Assembly (NCBI RefSeq): GCF_040954835.1
Contig: NC_090706.1
Span: forward strand, 39,875,148-39,939,147
DNA: 64,000 nucleotides
Direction: 5' to 3'
From: Lepisosteus oculatus
Taxonomy: Eukaryota; Chordata; Actinopteri; Semionotiformes; Lepisosteidae
Part shown: positions 12,540 through 25,314 of the stretch, piece by piece
Layout: every line of letters starts with the position of its first letter
Position numbering within the stretch: the first letter of the stretch is position 1
Program-made: the position numbers and the translations under genes
The notes under the pieces: generated by a model
Seen by the model: only the letters and a program-made list of their open reading frames with translations
Database searches by the model: none
What the model was told of the DNA's origin: nothing

Positions 12540-13390
12540 TTATCTCATCGTTGGAGGCATTTGAATTCCCCCCTCGCCCTGGCCGCTAGCGCACAGAAGC
12601 ATCTCCCGCATCTGTTCGGCATTAACCGCCCAGATCTGCTGACCAACAGCGTCGGCAGCCGGACCTCGTGACTCGCACCTCGCAGCCCCCGCCTGGCTCC
12701 AGCTCCTGCGGCCCCCCGCACCCGCCCCAGCAGGAACCAGCACCTCGAAATAACCCACACCCACCCTGCGCAGCTGACCACCGGGACCCCCGTGTACCCC
12801 AGCGGGCAGAGCCTGGCACCAGCCGTGAGGAAGGGGAGGGTGCTGGTGGCGTTCCGTTTTCTCTCTCTCTCTCTCTGTGCCCTCTCCCCCGTTTCTCTTT
12901 GTCCTTCTTCCTGTCCTGCTTATTTGTACCGTGCTGCCCGGTTCTTGAATGCTTGTCTGTTATCGCAGCAGTGACGACGACCCCCACGAAGTTCATGAAC
13001 CAGAACAGATCAGCAGACACGCGGTCAGACCTGCCTCCGAACCCCCACCCCCGCCAGCCCCCCTCCCGCTGGGCAGACACCTCAAACCACACCGCTGGTT
13101 TCACCCACTCAGCGGGACGCCTTGAGCAATGCCATCGAGAGACTGCTCGCCTGCCACACCCCACCGGGCCACAGCAATATGTATCTCCTGCCCGCCCCAA
13201 CTTCCGCAGGCTTAGCTCGGAGCTCGGAAAGCCTTCCCATCCTCAGGTCCTCAGAATCTGCCTTACTGATGTCATGCTCTTGCGCGGCGGGCACGGATAT
13301 GCTGAGTCCCCAGCTGGGCATCTTCCTCCCTTGCCTGAAATAATAAAGTGTGAGCTAACTCGAGAGAGGCTGTGAACAGCACGCCGCCCC
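12540..13390. other. GC/CpG-rich intergenic patch
   Basis: This stretch is clearly richer in G+C than its AT-rich surroundings. It holds a (CT)n run at about 12860-12877 and overlapping open frames on both strands, the longest 235 codons on + (12668-13375). The frames are proline/serine-rich low complexity, open in several phases at once, as GC-rich DNA tends to be, and match nothing I recognise. It may be a CpG island of a distal promoter or enhancer. Confidence 0.4.
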
Positions 13391-13399
13391 ATCAGAGGT

Positions 13400-16125
13400 G
13401 ATCGGTCTTGGCTTATTACTGCCGGTTGATCAATAATGTGGGACATCTAGTGTACATACTAGCCGGAAGCGAACATCATAACTTTGGTCATACGTTTCTC
13501 CTGATTAATTATACCTTTTAACAATAAATAACGGAAATATTTAATCTGATTGATATCAGGTAGATGTTAATTAATACTAGCAAGCCGCAGGGAACGCACT
13601 CTTTATTAGGTTATCAGAATGTCATTTGTCAAGAGGCCTCTTTCTCAGTTCCGCCCATTAGTCACACGCACTGGAAATTTGACCACCAGTTGGGTTTTCT
13701 GACTCCACGATATTTCTCTCTTCATTTGCAAACAGATCAGTGAATATCTAGTTACAGATCTACCCCCCCTTGCTTTCCATGTCAGTTGAATCCCGTGTGA
13801 AATCGGCCTGTGCGCCGAACCGGCTGACACGGAGGCAGGAAATCAGTTCTGTGCTGTAAAACATTCAGGGTGCAGCGCTGGGCGGCCTGTCACATTCACC
13901 AGTCCCCACTGTGATCGTGGGTTTGCCTTGGACATGGAGAGAGACATTTTCATTTGAGTTAAAAGAAATGCTAGAGATGAATTTTTAAATTCACCAAGGT
14001 GATTTTTAATATTTTTTTGCTGCTTCCATCGTGAACTTTTAGCACTTCAACAAAAGATGAGAAAATGAGATCTCAAAAGTCCTTCAGTTTAACTTTGGGT
14101 GCGTGCTGCAAAAGAGACTGGTCAAAGGCTTGGAAACAATAAGAACAAGAAGATGCAAGGGGAGGCTGGGTAAGGGAACTTTCTCGTTCCTTTATCTTCA
14201 CTGAAGTCCGCCAATCTCCCAACGGATACAGAGTGGACAGATTATTTTCGGAAAATACTGCAGGCATTGGTGTCTTAGTGTGATGACAGCCCATTCGTTT
14301 TGTCTCCTTTATATTAGCAAAACTGCTTTAGATGAAATCAGTAACCAAAAACGTTCAGCTACAGTCAGCATTTAAGTGTTCAAATGTACCTGAATACCCC
14401 ACTACACAGGTCATGATCTTGTGTGGGTGAGGCAGGTAATCCCATTGAACTGCTTCGTTTCTGCCCTCAGCATCAGAAACAGGGCTGACCTCTTGGGTTT
14501 TGAGGAAGGGTGGCTGCGAGGGGTTTTGATTCAAGAATTCAAAGCACTTCACTTCAAAGAAGTGGGCACACAAGAGGAAATTAAACACTGTGAACAGAAA
14601 AAAAAGAGGCTCCAGTTTACAAAAATAATTGTAGGCGTCTGGACAAGGTCCCCAACCAAATGACTGACGCAGACACCACTGTCCTTCAGGAAATGAATGA
14701 AACATGTTTGGGGATCTCTTCCACCTCTGGTAATCCCCTAAGGGACAAGAGCCGAGCAGCCTGGTGTTGTTCCTAACGGCTCTTGTTCTTGTTTGAGCTG
14801 CTATCAAATGTATCTGTTCTTACCATCGGACCAAGATAGCCAGTAGCCTCAGCAGAGCACCTGTGCAAGAATCTTATAACATAGGATCAGATGCAGCCTC
14901 ACCTCATGCTTGTTAGCTATTGGGAGTGAAGCATAAGCCAAAACAACCCCACGGTCAGCAGCAAGGAGTGTCCTTCGGGCCGGGCTGAGAGAGGTGAGCT
15001 CCCCCTGACCTGCGCTTCTGCTCTGAGAGGGGACATGCAGGGACTGGAAGAGGACGAAGCCAGTCCTTCACGGTGCTCAAGAAACAAAGAGCCACTCACA
15101 CAGTTAGCAGTGACAGCTGAAAACATCCTTCAGCCGTGAGGGGGAGGAGGGGCGATTGCTGGGGTCGGAAGGGGGCAGATCCTAGGTCTGCAATGAACTG
15201 CCAGCTTTCACAACCCCTGCAGCCCACGCACACACTCACCGGGCACGCTGCGTCTGGGTGAGGAACCCACTTCTGGGAAAATATTATCCCTGAGGATCAG
15301 TTCCACTCCGCAGAGCACAATATGGAGTCTGTGTGTGTGACAGAGAGTGAGGAAGGCTCGATTTCACCCAGAATTCTTCATGTTGTTTTTCTACATTTTG
15401 GAAGCCCCCCCATCTGAGACACATGTCTGTAATATCAGCAGGCCCTTTTCTCATTAACAACTGTATGGTGGAGACCCATTCTCTTGTTTAGCACTCTCCC
15501 AGTGCAATAGATAACATAGATAAGAAAATGAACAATTAAATGAGACAGAGTTTAGACGCACACCAGATTATGAAAGGTGATAATCTCGCAGTTACACATA
15601 ACACAAGGCCTTCAGATACACCCATCCCTTCTCCTGCTCAGCTATGTCCAATTAAGGCACTATTCTCAATTAGGTATTGTTCCACTCCCGTTTATTCCAC
15701 CATGCCTGAATCTCACACTGTGTGTCCAGGGGAACAGCAGACCCCCATTGACCTCAGAGGTCCCTGGACAGCCCTGCGATCCCAGGCAGCTGTTGCCGTG
15801 AATCCTGCGCCCGGCTACAGGTCAACACTGCAGTCGACCTGTCCTCAGGGTGCGCTGTGCAACGCCGAGGTCAGCACCTTACAGCACACAGGCTGCCAGG
15901 CTAACGTGGTCATCTGACGTTTTCATATCTCGAGCTGTTTTGCAAAATCAGGGTTTGCAGGAAGTGAGTCCGGGGATGAAAACTCAAAACGCTGCTTCAT
16001 GGAAAGGTCTGTGCCACCGAAGGAACGTCCCGAAGACCCTTCGAGAGCCTGGATGAGCTCCTCTGAGCAATAAGCATCTAGACGGGGGAAGAAGAAGAGG
16101 GGCCGAAATAAACTCGGCTCTGTCT
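13400..16125. other. Intergenic, no gene seen
   Basis: Single-copy-looking sequence with only short chance frames; no repeat family or gene recognised. Confidence 0.45.
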
Positions 16126-16190
16126 GAGCATGAGAACGCAGGGAAGGTTACAAATAAGAGGAGGTCATTCGGCCCGTCAAGCCCATCTGG
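16126..16190 (+). repeat. Interspersed repeat fragment, family F (start)
   Basis: The phrase AAGAGGAGGTCATTCGGCCC resembles a dispersed fish repeat whose copies read GAGGAGGCCATTCGGCCC. It is only a short piece, and the family name is not assigned. Confidence 0.45.
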
Positions 16191-16335
16191 CGGTGTGTGT
16201 GTGTTTGTGCATCACGCGTTCCACAATCCCACCGTGTAACACGATGCCACACGAGCAGGTGGGGAATCTGCAAAGTTCAAACAGTTTGTGTGGAGACCCT
16301 TCCAGCAGAATTTGACCTTCCCTGTGTGGGGTAAG

Positions 16336-16427
16336 AGCCCAGCCTGACAGGGCCCAGCCTGACAGGGCCCAGCCTGACAGGGCCCAGCCTGACAGAGCCC
16401 AGCCTGACAGGGCCCAACCTGACAGGG
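16336..16427 (+). repeat. 15-bp tandem repeat, about six copies
   Basis: The unit CCAGCCTGACAGGGC repeats head to tail about six times with single-base variants (CAGAGC in one unit, CCAACC in another). It is a small minisatellite. The - strand is open through it and would encode a repeating five-residue peptide because 15 is a multiple of three, but there is no sign that it is translated. Confidence 0.9.
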
Positions 16428-16429
16428 CT

Positions 16430-17620
16430 CACTGCGGCGGCGGCTCTGCTGGAACCCCGTGCGCGGCGCTTGGTCTGCACAGCGGGGAACCCCCGCAGCC
16501 ACAGCTTCATCGGGCCCGGGTTCGGCAAAGCCCGTACGGACCCGGCAAAATCCACAAGCAGGGAGAAACCGAGACTCCTCCTGGAGCAGCAGGAAAGAAA
16601 AAAAAAGTCTTTAAAATTTAAGATGGACCTCAGGGAGGGGAAAGCTGAGGATTATGAAATATAACCTTCGTTGCCAATTCCCCCACATTTGTTTCAAAGG
16701 AGGGGAGAAATTAGTAACGCTCAGCCTTTTCCCAGACTGTCAGTAATCCTGTTAGTGGGTTCCCACAGACACAGAGCTCCTTCACACTCCGCGCTGCCTA
16801 AGGAAACAGCGTAGGGCTGGAGGTGAGAGGCTAGTCTTGGCATGAGCAGCGCTCTTGCGATAGGAGTCTGAGTAACAGCATGTCACACCTCTCTGTCTCC
16901 TTTCAGCCAGTGCTGGGAGTCCGGATTCAAATCTTCCATTTTCTGCAGGCACCACAAGAAACAAGGATCCTCTTTTCCCAGCGAAACACTGACCCCTCAG
17001 TCTGATATTTTAGGGACAACAATATTACAGTAGCCTCTCACAACGTGCTCTTTAACGCAACTGTGTTGGCTTTGCTGTGTGCTTGTGTGCCCCTTGGTTG
17101 AGTCTTAGAGCTGGGCTTAGAGCTGCTAGGGCCTTTACAGGCTTAAACTGCGCAGTGAATTCTCACCATGCCTCTCAAGCTGGCAATGTTGTCATCGAGG
17201 GCTGCATCAAGCCTTTCAGTGATGCTAAATCTCCTGCAAAGCACCATGGACTTTGCAGTGGGCCGAACGGCGAGGGGCCTGACAGTGCACAAGGCCGTAG
17301 AAAGCACGCACAGCTGTCATTCCTCTTGTGCTGGCACAAGGCTCATGGTGTGTGGGGTCTGGTGGCCTGACGTGAGAAAGTCTCTGAAGGGACCTGTCCT
17401 ACGGTGCTGTGGGCTTGGAGCCCTGGCCGCGCTGCACCGACTGGGCCTTCCCTGCAGCCTCTGCACCAGCAGCCCAAACCCCAGGTGTGGGTCTTCGTCC
17501 CAAGAGAGCTCCTCGTCAAGAGGATGCCCCCAGCCATTTTCGAATGGCTTTGTCCAACAAGGGGTGAGAGTGAACATCGCAGGGCACAGCAGGAGGGCCC
17601 AGACACACACCAGGGCTGTT
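16430..17620. other. Intergenic, no gene seen
   Basis: Overlapping chance frames on both strands at about 17.1-17.7 kb lack any splice or domain support. Confidence 0.45.
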
Positions 17621-17624
17621 TTCC

Positions 17625-17765
17625 CCAGAAGCTAACTAACGTATCGATATGTCTTTGGACTGTGGAAGCAAACCAGAAGCTCCCAGAAAGAAACCCACAT
17701 GGATTCGGGGGACAACATACGGACTCCACGCTGTGAGGAAGCAATACTGACCCCAGCACCACTGT
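17625..17765 (-). mobile_element. Fish V-SINE/HE-type SINE, middle part
   Basis: On the reverse strand it reads as the common fish SINE body: GTGGAGTCCGTATGTTGTCC, then GTGGGTTTC and CCACAGTCCAAAGACAT. The tRNA head is missing. The same family is present nearly full length at 19.62-19.88 kb. Confidence 0.65.
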
Positions 17766-17769
17766 GCTG

Positions 17770-19610
17770 CCCCCATCGGCAGGAACATAAAAGGAAAAGA
17801 ACGAAAGTCGGTTCCCAAGGACAGGCCAGATGAGAAAACATCTCAGAACCAGAGTTACACAGGAAGGAAGTCCAGCTGTAATGAAACACAGCCCAGCTGA
17901 ACTCTCCCTTCCCGGCCTGTTAAATGCTTCAGTGGGTGCACCTGTTCGAAAGGCTTTGATGTATCTGATTCACAAGGAGCCGAAGGCATTCCAGAACTCA
18001 GGAAAGAGCTCCCTGGGTCATTCTCTTGTGCAGGCACAAGAAAATCATGCAGAAATTCAAACCATACAGATTACGCTTCACTGTTCCTGTGGCTCTTCAC
18101 GGTTGAAAATAAATTCTGTTTCTCCACAGTAACTTCTGGGGCGGTTGAGATCTCCATTTTCTAGTTCAGTTTTCAACTTCACTTTTTCTTTAGCCTGTGC
18201 AGCATATTCCTTAAAATTGACACTGGGACTACAGGCACTAAGTTCATGAGCCAAAAAGACTAGCTCTTTAAGGCCAGAAGCAATTACCCTTACACTGTCT
18301 GCTGGATCTTAAATCCACTATTTTTAATTTTACTGCTTTTTATTCCTTCGGTGCAGCGCAGCGCAGCACAGCAAGACAGGATTCAGATGTAAAATTAGTG
18401 CAGTTTCCCAGCCCTCGACACACAACAGCTGTCACCGTCCCGGTCGAGATACACTCTTGTGCCACAGAACGTGTTTTTCCGTCCTACTCGGTTTTTCTTA
18501 GCATGTTTGCATGTGGCGAAGCTGGAACGGGATGGGTCACGTAGCAGATCTCCGCCGGAGGCAACTGCAATGCCGGCAGCTCTCCTAGAGTGACTGTGAT
18601 GCTAATCTGTGTGTGTTTAGCGCTGCACAATGTCCGTGTCATGAAGCCGGAATGCCGCGTGAAGCAGAATATCTCCGGACAGGAAGGCGCGAGGTCGCGG
18701 AAGAAGTCACGGGAAGCAGGAATCACGTGCGCACGCTGTGCCCCCTTTGTGCCGTTTCAGGGGTCGCTTGCAGCAGCCCATCCGAGAGAGAGAGAGAGAG
18801 CGACATCTTGGTTTTCCGCAGGGGGCTCTCGCCTCTCAGCCCAATTTTACAGCTGGCCGGGCAGTATGAAGAGAGCTGTCAAAGCACGGTGAGCGCAGCG
18901 ACAGGGAAGCCGCTGGCGTTCCGAGAGAGGACTTCCTGGCTCCGGTGTGCAGAAGACACGTAAAAATACGTTTTTCGGTGCTGTTTGACTTCATATCAAG
19001 TCTTACAGTATGTCACCTCGCACTCACTGCATTGTATTGGAATATTCTGAAAGTTCTGCTGATCCTTTAGACGGGTTCACACTGCTAGATGTGTTCTCAT
19101 TATCTGAGCAGTACATTTTCATTGGGCCATGCAATTACAGGGGATTTTGCAGGAATTCTTCAAGCCATTTTTGTAAATGGAAGGCTTACAGGTTTAAGCA
19201 TTCCTGCTAAAACTGCGTGTCTCTATGAGTCTCCTTTTTCCACACAATGATTAAGGTTGAAATTGATTTTAATGAGACTGATTGCAGGCTGGCTCCCACT
19301 GATCCAAAGCAAGTGCTTGGCTCAGAACGGTGATGTGACTACAGCCTTCCATAGAGGGCGTGTCCTGAAACGCCATTGAGCTGGCTTTGGCCCCTCGGAT
19401 TTCTGCGATACGAGTAAGAAACAGACCCTGCTGACTGGTCTTACAGTTCCAAAGCAGCTGGATGAAGAAAGTAAACCTCACATACTAGCAGCCCTAGCAA
19501 GTACAAAAGAGTCAGAACGATTTTCCTTACAGATGCATGGCTCTTGGATCAATTATATCGCAGTTTGACCTCATCTGCTAGAAACTGTTTGGCTGTATTA
19601 AAATCTAGGG
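17770..19610. other. Intergenic, no gene seen
   Basis: Contains a short (GA)n run at about 18786-18800 and a CpG-richer part at 18.6-18.95 kb with overlapping chance frames. No exon could be supported. Confidence 0.45.
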
Positions 19611-19614
19611 GAAG

Positions 19615-19882
19615 ATCGGCGTAGTGGCTCAGTGGTTGACACTGCTGCTTTACTGCGATGGGCTCCTGGGCTCAATTCCCGATCCAGGGTGCTTTCTGCG
19701 TGGAGTCTGTATGTTCTCCTCGTGTGCATATGGGTTTCCTCCCCCTGTCCAAGAACATGCTCTCATCCGTGGATCCCTGTCCAGGGCGTACCCCGCCGTG
19801 CCTGGCTTGCCCAGAAAGGCTCCAGCACTCCCAGTGACCCTGATGTGAAGACACGATTAGGAAACGGGTGGATGGAAGATGT
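19615..19882 (+). mobile_element. Fish V-SINE/HE-type SINE, near full length
   Basis: The head GTAGTGGCTCAGTGGTTGAC is a pol III box A and GGGCTCAATTCCC is a box B. The body TGGAGTCTGTATGTTCTCCT and the tail GGCTCCAGCACTCCCAGTGA, then GGAAACGGGTGGATGG, match the order of the widespread fish tRNA-derived SINE. Diverged, so an old insertion. Confidence 0.78.
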
Positions 19883-20744
19883 AGGGGCTGATTTCACAGA
19901 GCCCTTATTGCACTTAAAAATAAGTTCTCCCCAGTTAGGCAAGCACTAGGAAAGAAAGCTTTCTCCTGTTTTGTTTTCCTCTAATTCCACAATTCCTGTC
20001 ACCTCCCGAGGGATGGCGGGATAAAGGAGGATGCACTTATTCTGCCCCCTGTTTTCTTTCATCCATTCACCCTGTTTCCTTTTCTCACAAAAGAGAAGAC
20101 ATAAGCTTCTTAAGTCAGTCCACAGCAGTGAGGAGATGTCCAGGGGTGTCTGTGTATTTGTGCAGAGCTCGGGCTCCGGGTGGCTAAAGCAAACCAGTGA
20201 GAAGGCCAGGGAGCTGTGCACGGGCCATTTCTCTCACAGCTCCACAGTGCATCCATTGTGGAGTGGTAACCAGGGAAGGTGCTTATTATAGGTACAACAG
20301 GAAATCTCAAAGACCTTTTTGTCTTCTTCTTTAACTCCAGTGATGCCAAAAGAGCCTCATTTTAAGCGGTTGTTTCCCAGCTGGTCCTCTAAAATGGTTC
20401 TTTAAAACTCAGATTTTGACTAAGAGATAGTGAAAAATACAACTGATGCAAAAATACATGTATTTTAATGTTTCGTCTATAAAAAGCAAAAAATGTGGGG
20501 CACTAAATTGCCAGCACAGGTTAGAATGCATCCACCAAGCGCCAGACATGCTTGTTTCAAATTTGTGCTCATTTCTCTTTTCAGTGCTCAGTTCAGTTTG
20601 AGTTCTAAGCAGAAAACGTTGTCTGTGATAAAGATTGAGTTGAGAAAATAAAAGATTTGATAAGATATAAAAACAAGTGTTAGGATATCTAATTAAAGTA
20701 TAGAAAGTTATTTGAAGTTTGTTGTTTAAATTGTATGATGCACG

Positions 20745-21095
20745 AATAAGGACATCCCGGGTCTTAAAAGCAATGTCTTACACTGACAGACTGAAGGAAC
20801 TGAAGTTTTGAACACACAAGAAAGATTACGAGGCCTGAATATCCTGAGAGACTTTAAACTAGTCAACCCAGCGCACTTCTTACGACACAAAACAGCGGAC
20901 GCAAGTGGAACCTGGGTGGAAGAGTTGGAAGTGGAATTTAAAACTGAGAACAGAAGGCACTTTTTACACAAAGGGTTGTAGGAGTATGGAACAAGCCGTG
21001 TTGTTGAAGCTGATACCCTGGTTTCTTTCAAGAGAGAACTGGATGAGACCCTGGGATCAATTAGCTTAAAACCAAACCGGACAGATGAGCTGAAG
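20745..21095 (+). mobile_element. LINE fragment, CR1-like reverse transcriptase C-terminus
   Basis: The + strand, with frame shifts, encodes ...RRHFLHKGL.EYGTSRVVEA followed by DTLVSFKRELDETLGSI. This is the R.FF.QRV...WN.LP..VVEA.S...FK..LD pattern at the C-terminus of CR1-type LINE reverse transcriptases. Only the 3' end is present; it is broken and inactive. Confidence 0.65.
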
Positions 21096-21439
21096 GGTCT
21101 CACTGTACATAGATAGTCTCACGCTTCTCTATGATGATAACCTTTTGTCAATAATACACAGTTAATTGGATTAAAGTAAGAAAATGTTCTGTAATGTACA
21201 TTTTTAATTTTGTATCTCTTTCTGCCTTATGCAATAGGATGTGGACACCCATGGAGCTGATTCCTGAGGAGCTGCTGTGGTTTGAACATTTCATCTGGAT
21301 CCCAAAGGCCAAATTTTACAAGCATTTCACTTTCAAGCTGTGTTTTCTAAAGACTATTTACAGAAGCCGTTCAGTCGAAGCTCCAGTTTGATGGGCAGGG
21401 TGCAGGGTGCCTGAAGCCCATTTCTCCGAGGAGACTCCC

Positions 21440-21960
21440 CTCTCCTGGGGTGCAGAGCGAGCCGGTTGGTTGCTCTGAGCCGGACGCTGGCGGTCTGCTG
21501 GCAGTGGGGACAGTCACATGCCAGCTGCTGGGCACGAGAGCCGCGCTGCTTTCTCATTTACGCCCATTCCTCCAGTGGCGAACACGGGCCGCGTCACTGA
21601 GAAAGACGTGCGCTCATTCTCTCAAGCCCGGTGACACCTGGGCCCGCTGTAGCGCTCTGCATGCCGGTGAGCTTGTGAGGCCTAGATTTCACTCTTCAAA
21701 CATCCGTCGGCTCACGCGCAGCGGGGTGGCGGCCTGCCAGCCTGGAGCAGGAGGGCTTTGAGACGCCGCTGTCCGCGGAGCCGCGCCAGGGCGCGCCCCT
21801 GCCCACTCTCCGGACTCGGGGGCTCGCCGTGGGCGCGGGCTCCCTCTCCCCCAGTGAGGCGGCCGGCCCGCTCCTGATTCGGAAGATCAAAGTAAGGGGG
21901 CAGGCCTCCTAATGCAATAACGCGGGCCCCCAGGGGAGCAGTTTTGGGAAAAGTGCAAGA
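21440..21960. other. GC/CpG-rich patch with an exon-like open stretch
   Basis: A strongly CpG-rich block. One + frame stays open from about 21730 to 21893 and encodes LEQEGFETPLSAEP...GPLLIRKIK directly before GTAAGG, a good donor. Other frames on both strands are also open, the acceptor is weak (CACGCGCAG near 21721), and no partner exons were found, so I do not call a gene. Confidence 0.35.
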
Positions 21961-22589
21961 GGTTAAAACAGCAGCATTTTCTGCCTGCATTTAACATCCA
22001 CTGCTCACCTGTCGGCTGGTCTGTGTCGCTTCAAGTCGATGTGGTGCCCTAGGTTTAAGTTTCCCTCTAATATGATTCATCTGCTGGGAATATTGCGCAG
22101 TTTAAGGATTTATTTTTGCATGTCTTCAACATTATGTATGTTCAGTCTCAATTAAACACAAAGCCTTTAATCACTGCACCCCACAGGCAGCCTTTCCGAG
22201 TGAAAGAAGTTTTTCCCTGTGTTTGTGTGTGTGTGTGTGACTTCACCTTCTACAGAGCAGCTGAGAACATCAGACAAGCTGACACCCAGCTCGAAAGAGA
22301 AACCGCGAATTTCAAGACCCATTGCCAATCCTAGAGGTCGTCAAAGATGAAGACAAAGCTTTGACTGGGAGAGAATGTGTACGGTACACAACACAAAGCA
22401 CGAAAGAGCACAGACAGAAAACACTGCAGCTGGAGGGTGGCATTCACTGACAGCAGGACTGAGGCAGGCAAAGCGTGTTTGTGCCACAGGTCTGGAGGTG
22501 GGTGAAAACTGGGGCATTCTTCTGTTTAGAGGTTGGGCACTATAGACTGTAAGAGATGTTGCAAAAGAGAGGAAGCCATTTGACCAGTC

Positions 22590-22750
22590 CAGTTTTCATG
22601 GCTGACTGATGTGAGGATCTCACCCAGCTCTTGATAAGAAGCCAGAGTTTTAGCCACATGGCCGGGTGTGCTTGTTCCACACCTCCACCAACCTTTGTGT
22701 AAGGAAACGCCTCCTGGTCTCAGTTATTAATGCACTGCCCCTTGGCTTTC
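22590..22750 (+). repeat. Interspersed repeat fragment, family F
   Basis: The string GTAAGGAAACGCCTCCTGGT followed by TTAATGCACTGCCCCTTGG parallels the segment at 51.69-51.95 kb (CTAAAGAAACACCTCCTGTC...AAATGCACTTCCATTAC). The two are copies of one dispersed family, class unassigned. Confidence 0.6.
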
Positions 22751-23754
22751 ACGGGTGTCGTCTGATTCACGTTTCACATGATTTGAATACGGCACTGAGT
22801 CATCTGAGTAAATATGAGCACCTAAATAGCTGAGCACAGGCCAGCCAGCTGTGACACACACTGCCTCTTGGGCTCCGGAGGGCCGTACCGTCCTGCGTGC
22901 TCCCACCATTGCAGGCAAGTGGGGGGGGGGTACTTTGACCCTGCCCTCAACAGGTGCTGCTGTGTTTACCCCCAGCCTGGGCCGGGGCACATATAAATGT
23001 GCCCATCTGTCAGGAGAATTAAAGTGTAATCCTGAGGAATTTGCAGGAACATGATGGGAAGAGGGGGGGGAGGAGGAGGAGGAAGAGGGGGCACAGGCTG
23101 TAGAAGCTTTCGTCTCTGAGTAACTCAAGCCCCCCAGCCACCTGTACCGGCACCCAGGCTCAGGCCCTCGTCTCTGCGGCTGCAGGGAGGGCAGTGTCTG
23201 TGACGACTAATCCCCATTCAAGATTCATAAGTAGGAAAGCGATTATGTAATAAAACGCTTGGATAACTCTGTAAGGGATTACTAATGGCTGAATCAGGCC
23301 TCACGATTGCCCTGGGACGAGTTAACCCCTTCTGCCCTTTTCTTATAGTTCTGTACCACGCAGAGACCCATTCGCATTCCATGTACAGTATGAGCCATCT
23401 TGACAATAACTTACGACCCGAGTGTGTGACTCGCATTGAGCTGTCAGCTTAGGTGAGCTTAAACAGTGTGGCGTTTCAGGATTGGAAGGTGCTGTACAAA
23501 TACAGTCTTATAGCTTCCAACGTTGCCCACCGGTATCCACTCATATCTTCATGCTATTATTCCAGAGCCCCAGGACCCATCCAGTCCACAAAGCATCCCA
23601 GTTCCTCAAACCCTGTGCAAGACAGGAGTACAAGCCTCTCTACTTCAGTCCCACATTGCCTCGACCACTGCAATGACCACTTCTGCTCTCCAAGCACACC
23701 TACCTGAATTCTAAGTGGATAGTAAATCCCCAGGCTAGCAGACTTTGTGCATGC

Positions 23755-24045
23755 CTGTTTACAATTACAATTACAATAATAATAACTGCTTACACTTATA
23801 TAGCGCTTTTCTGGACACTCCACTCAAAGTGCTTTACAGGTCATGGGGATCCCCTCCACTCCCACCAGTGTGCAGCCCCACCTGGATGATGTGCCAGTCC
23901 GCTCCCCACACACCAGCTCTCAGTGGGGAGGAGAGCACAGTGATGAGGCCAGTTCAGAGATGGGGATTACTAGGAGGCCATGATTCATAAAGGCCAGGGG
24001 GAAATTTGGCCAGGATGCCGGGGTAACACCCCTACAATAACAATC
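23755..24045 (-). repeat. Interspersed repeat, family A (near full length)
   Basis: On the - strand it ends in AAAGCACTTTGAGTGGAGTG, TCCAGAAAAGCGCTATATAA, then a TTATTATT tail. Upstream it has CTCTGCTCTCC-like and CCTGGCCAAATTTCCCCCTG blocks shared with 55.44-55.70 kb and 36.92-37.08 kb. It carries a simple ATT-type tail typical of LINE/SINE 3' ends. Confidence 0.68.
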
Positions 24046-24049
24046 TGCA

Positions 24050-25310
24050 TGACCGTGCTTTTGTTTTTCCCCTGGATATGCTAGTCTGCCATGGTTCCCT
24101 GCAGATGAGGCCCAGCCCCAGAGGGGAAAAGTGCCGTTGAGAGCAGCAGTGTGCGGGAGATACTGTCGGATAGGGGCTGCCAGGGCAGGAGGCGATGGCA
24201 CGTCGTCACCCCACTATTGTTCTCCCTCGTTCTGGTGTCTGCGGCTCCAGGGCCGAACGGGGGACCTGGATCAGCAGAGGTACGCCGACATGCAGGTGTT
24301 CAGATCAAGGCCGCGCAAACGCGATCTCCCACCTGTCCTCCCCAGCACTTTCCCCTTCCTCTCCCTCCCCTCAGCGCGGCCCCCCCAGCTCCGCCGGGCG
24401 GTCTGCCCTCTCGCCCACACTCGCCCCCTTCACGAGCAACAGCGCGGCTAAGTGTCTTCTCCTCAGATACGCAAGGCTGCTCTTTTGTGAGCAAACAACA
24501 ATCCAACCGCTGCGGCTGAACACAAAGGGAGAAGAAAAACACTCATGTTTTTGGCTTCGGTTTTTATTATTTCTCTGGAACAAGCAGCTCAGGAAATAAC
24601 TCATTGTGAAATGCTGCTGGCGTCCGTGACAAGCCAGCGTTTGTCTCCTTCAAAGTTTAAACCCAATAGTTTATTTGAATTTTTTGCAGAGTTTGTCATT
24701 CTTATTTGCTCTGTGGCAAACCTCCCACTCCATAATAAATCCACAGAAAAAAAGTTGGCCCCATTACTCTGGGCTTTAAATCTGAGATAGGCTTCAAAGA
24801 GGAAACATTTTTGAAAATGACAGTGCTGTTCTTTTATATAGCACGCTTTATAGGACGGCAAATTTATAAAAGATAAACACAGATGCACAGAAAAGAGGAA
24901 GTATAAAATGTTTTGAACTATGGAAAATCACTAGAAGAGTTTAGTGGGGATTCATTTCCCCATAAGATTTCTTGCAGGTCATGGGAGTCAATGTGCTTGA
25001 CAGTGAAATTACTGTTTAATCTTTGGGTGTAATTTCCTATATCAATACCATACTGTATCAAAGCAGGTGATCAGCACAATCCAATAGCTTCAGGGAAGAT
25101 TTTCTAGAGTGTTGGGTATCAAATAGTCCAAGCTGTTACTTGAGTTAAATGTTCTTGTTGAAGGTCAAGTGATATCTACAGGATGTAGGCTAACAAGGGC
25201 CTGACTCCTTAAAATCCAGGTAACAGGCCATCACTGGAATGAGTACTTCATTCTACACACCAAAGATAACTGGAGCCATTTTCATAGAACACCAACTGAT
25301 ACTTTGCATT
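24050..25310. other. Intergenic, no gene seen
   Basis: GC-rich to about 24.45 kb, then AT-rich. Open frames overlap in all phases of the GC-rich part; none is supported. Confidence 0.45.
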
Positions 25311-25314
25311 CTAA

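Noticed and set aside
12668-13375. 235-codon + strand open frame
   Set aside because: Pro/Ser-rich low complexity including a CT-repeat; frames on the other strand are equally open.
16212-16555. - strand frames with a repeating five-residue peptide
   Set aside because: Produced by the 15-bp tandem repeat; no start context, homology or splice sites.
17168-17762. Overlapping 110-155-codon frames on both strands
   Set aside because: Several frames are open at once and part of the block is a SINE; typical of GC-rich noncoding sequence.
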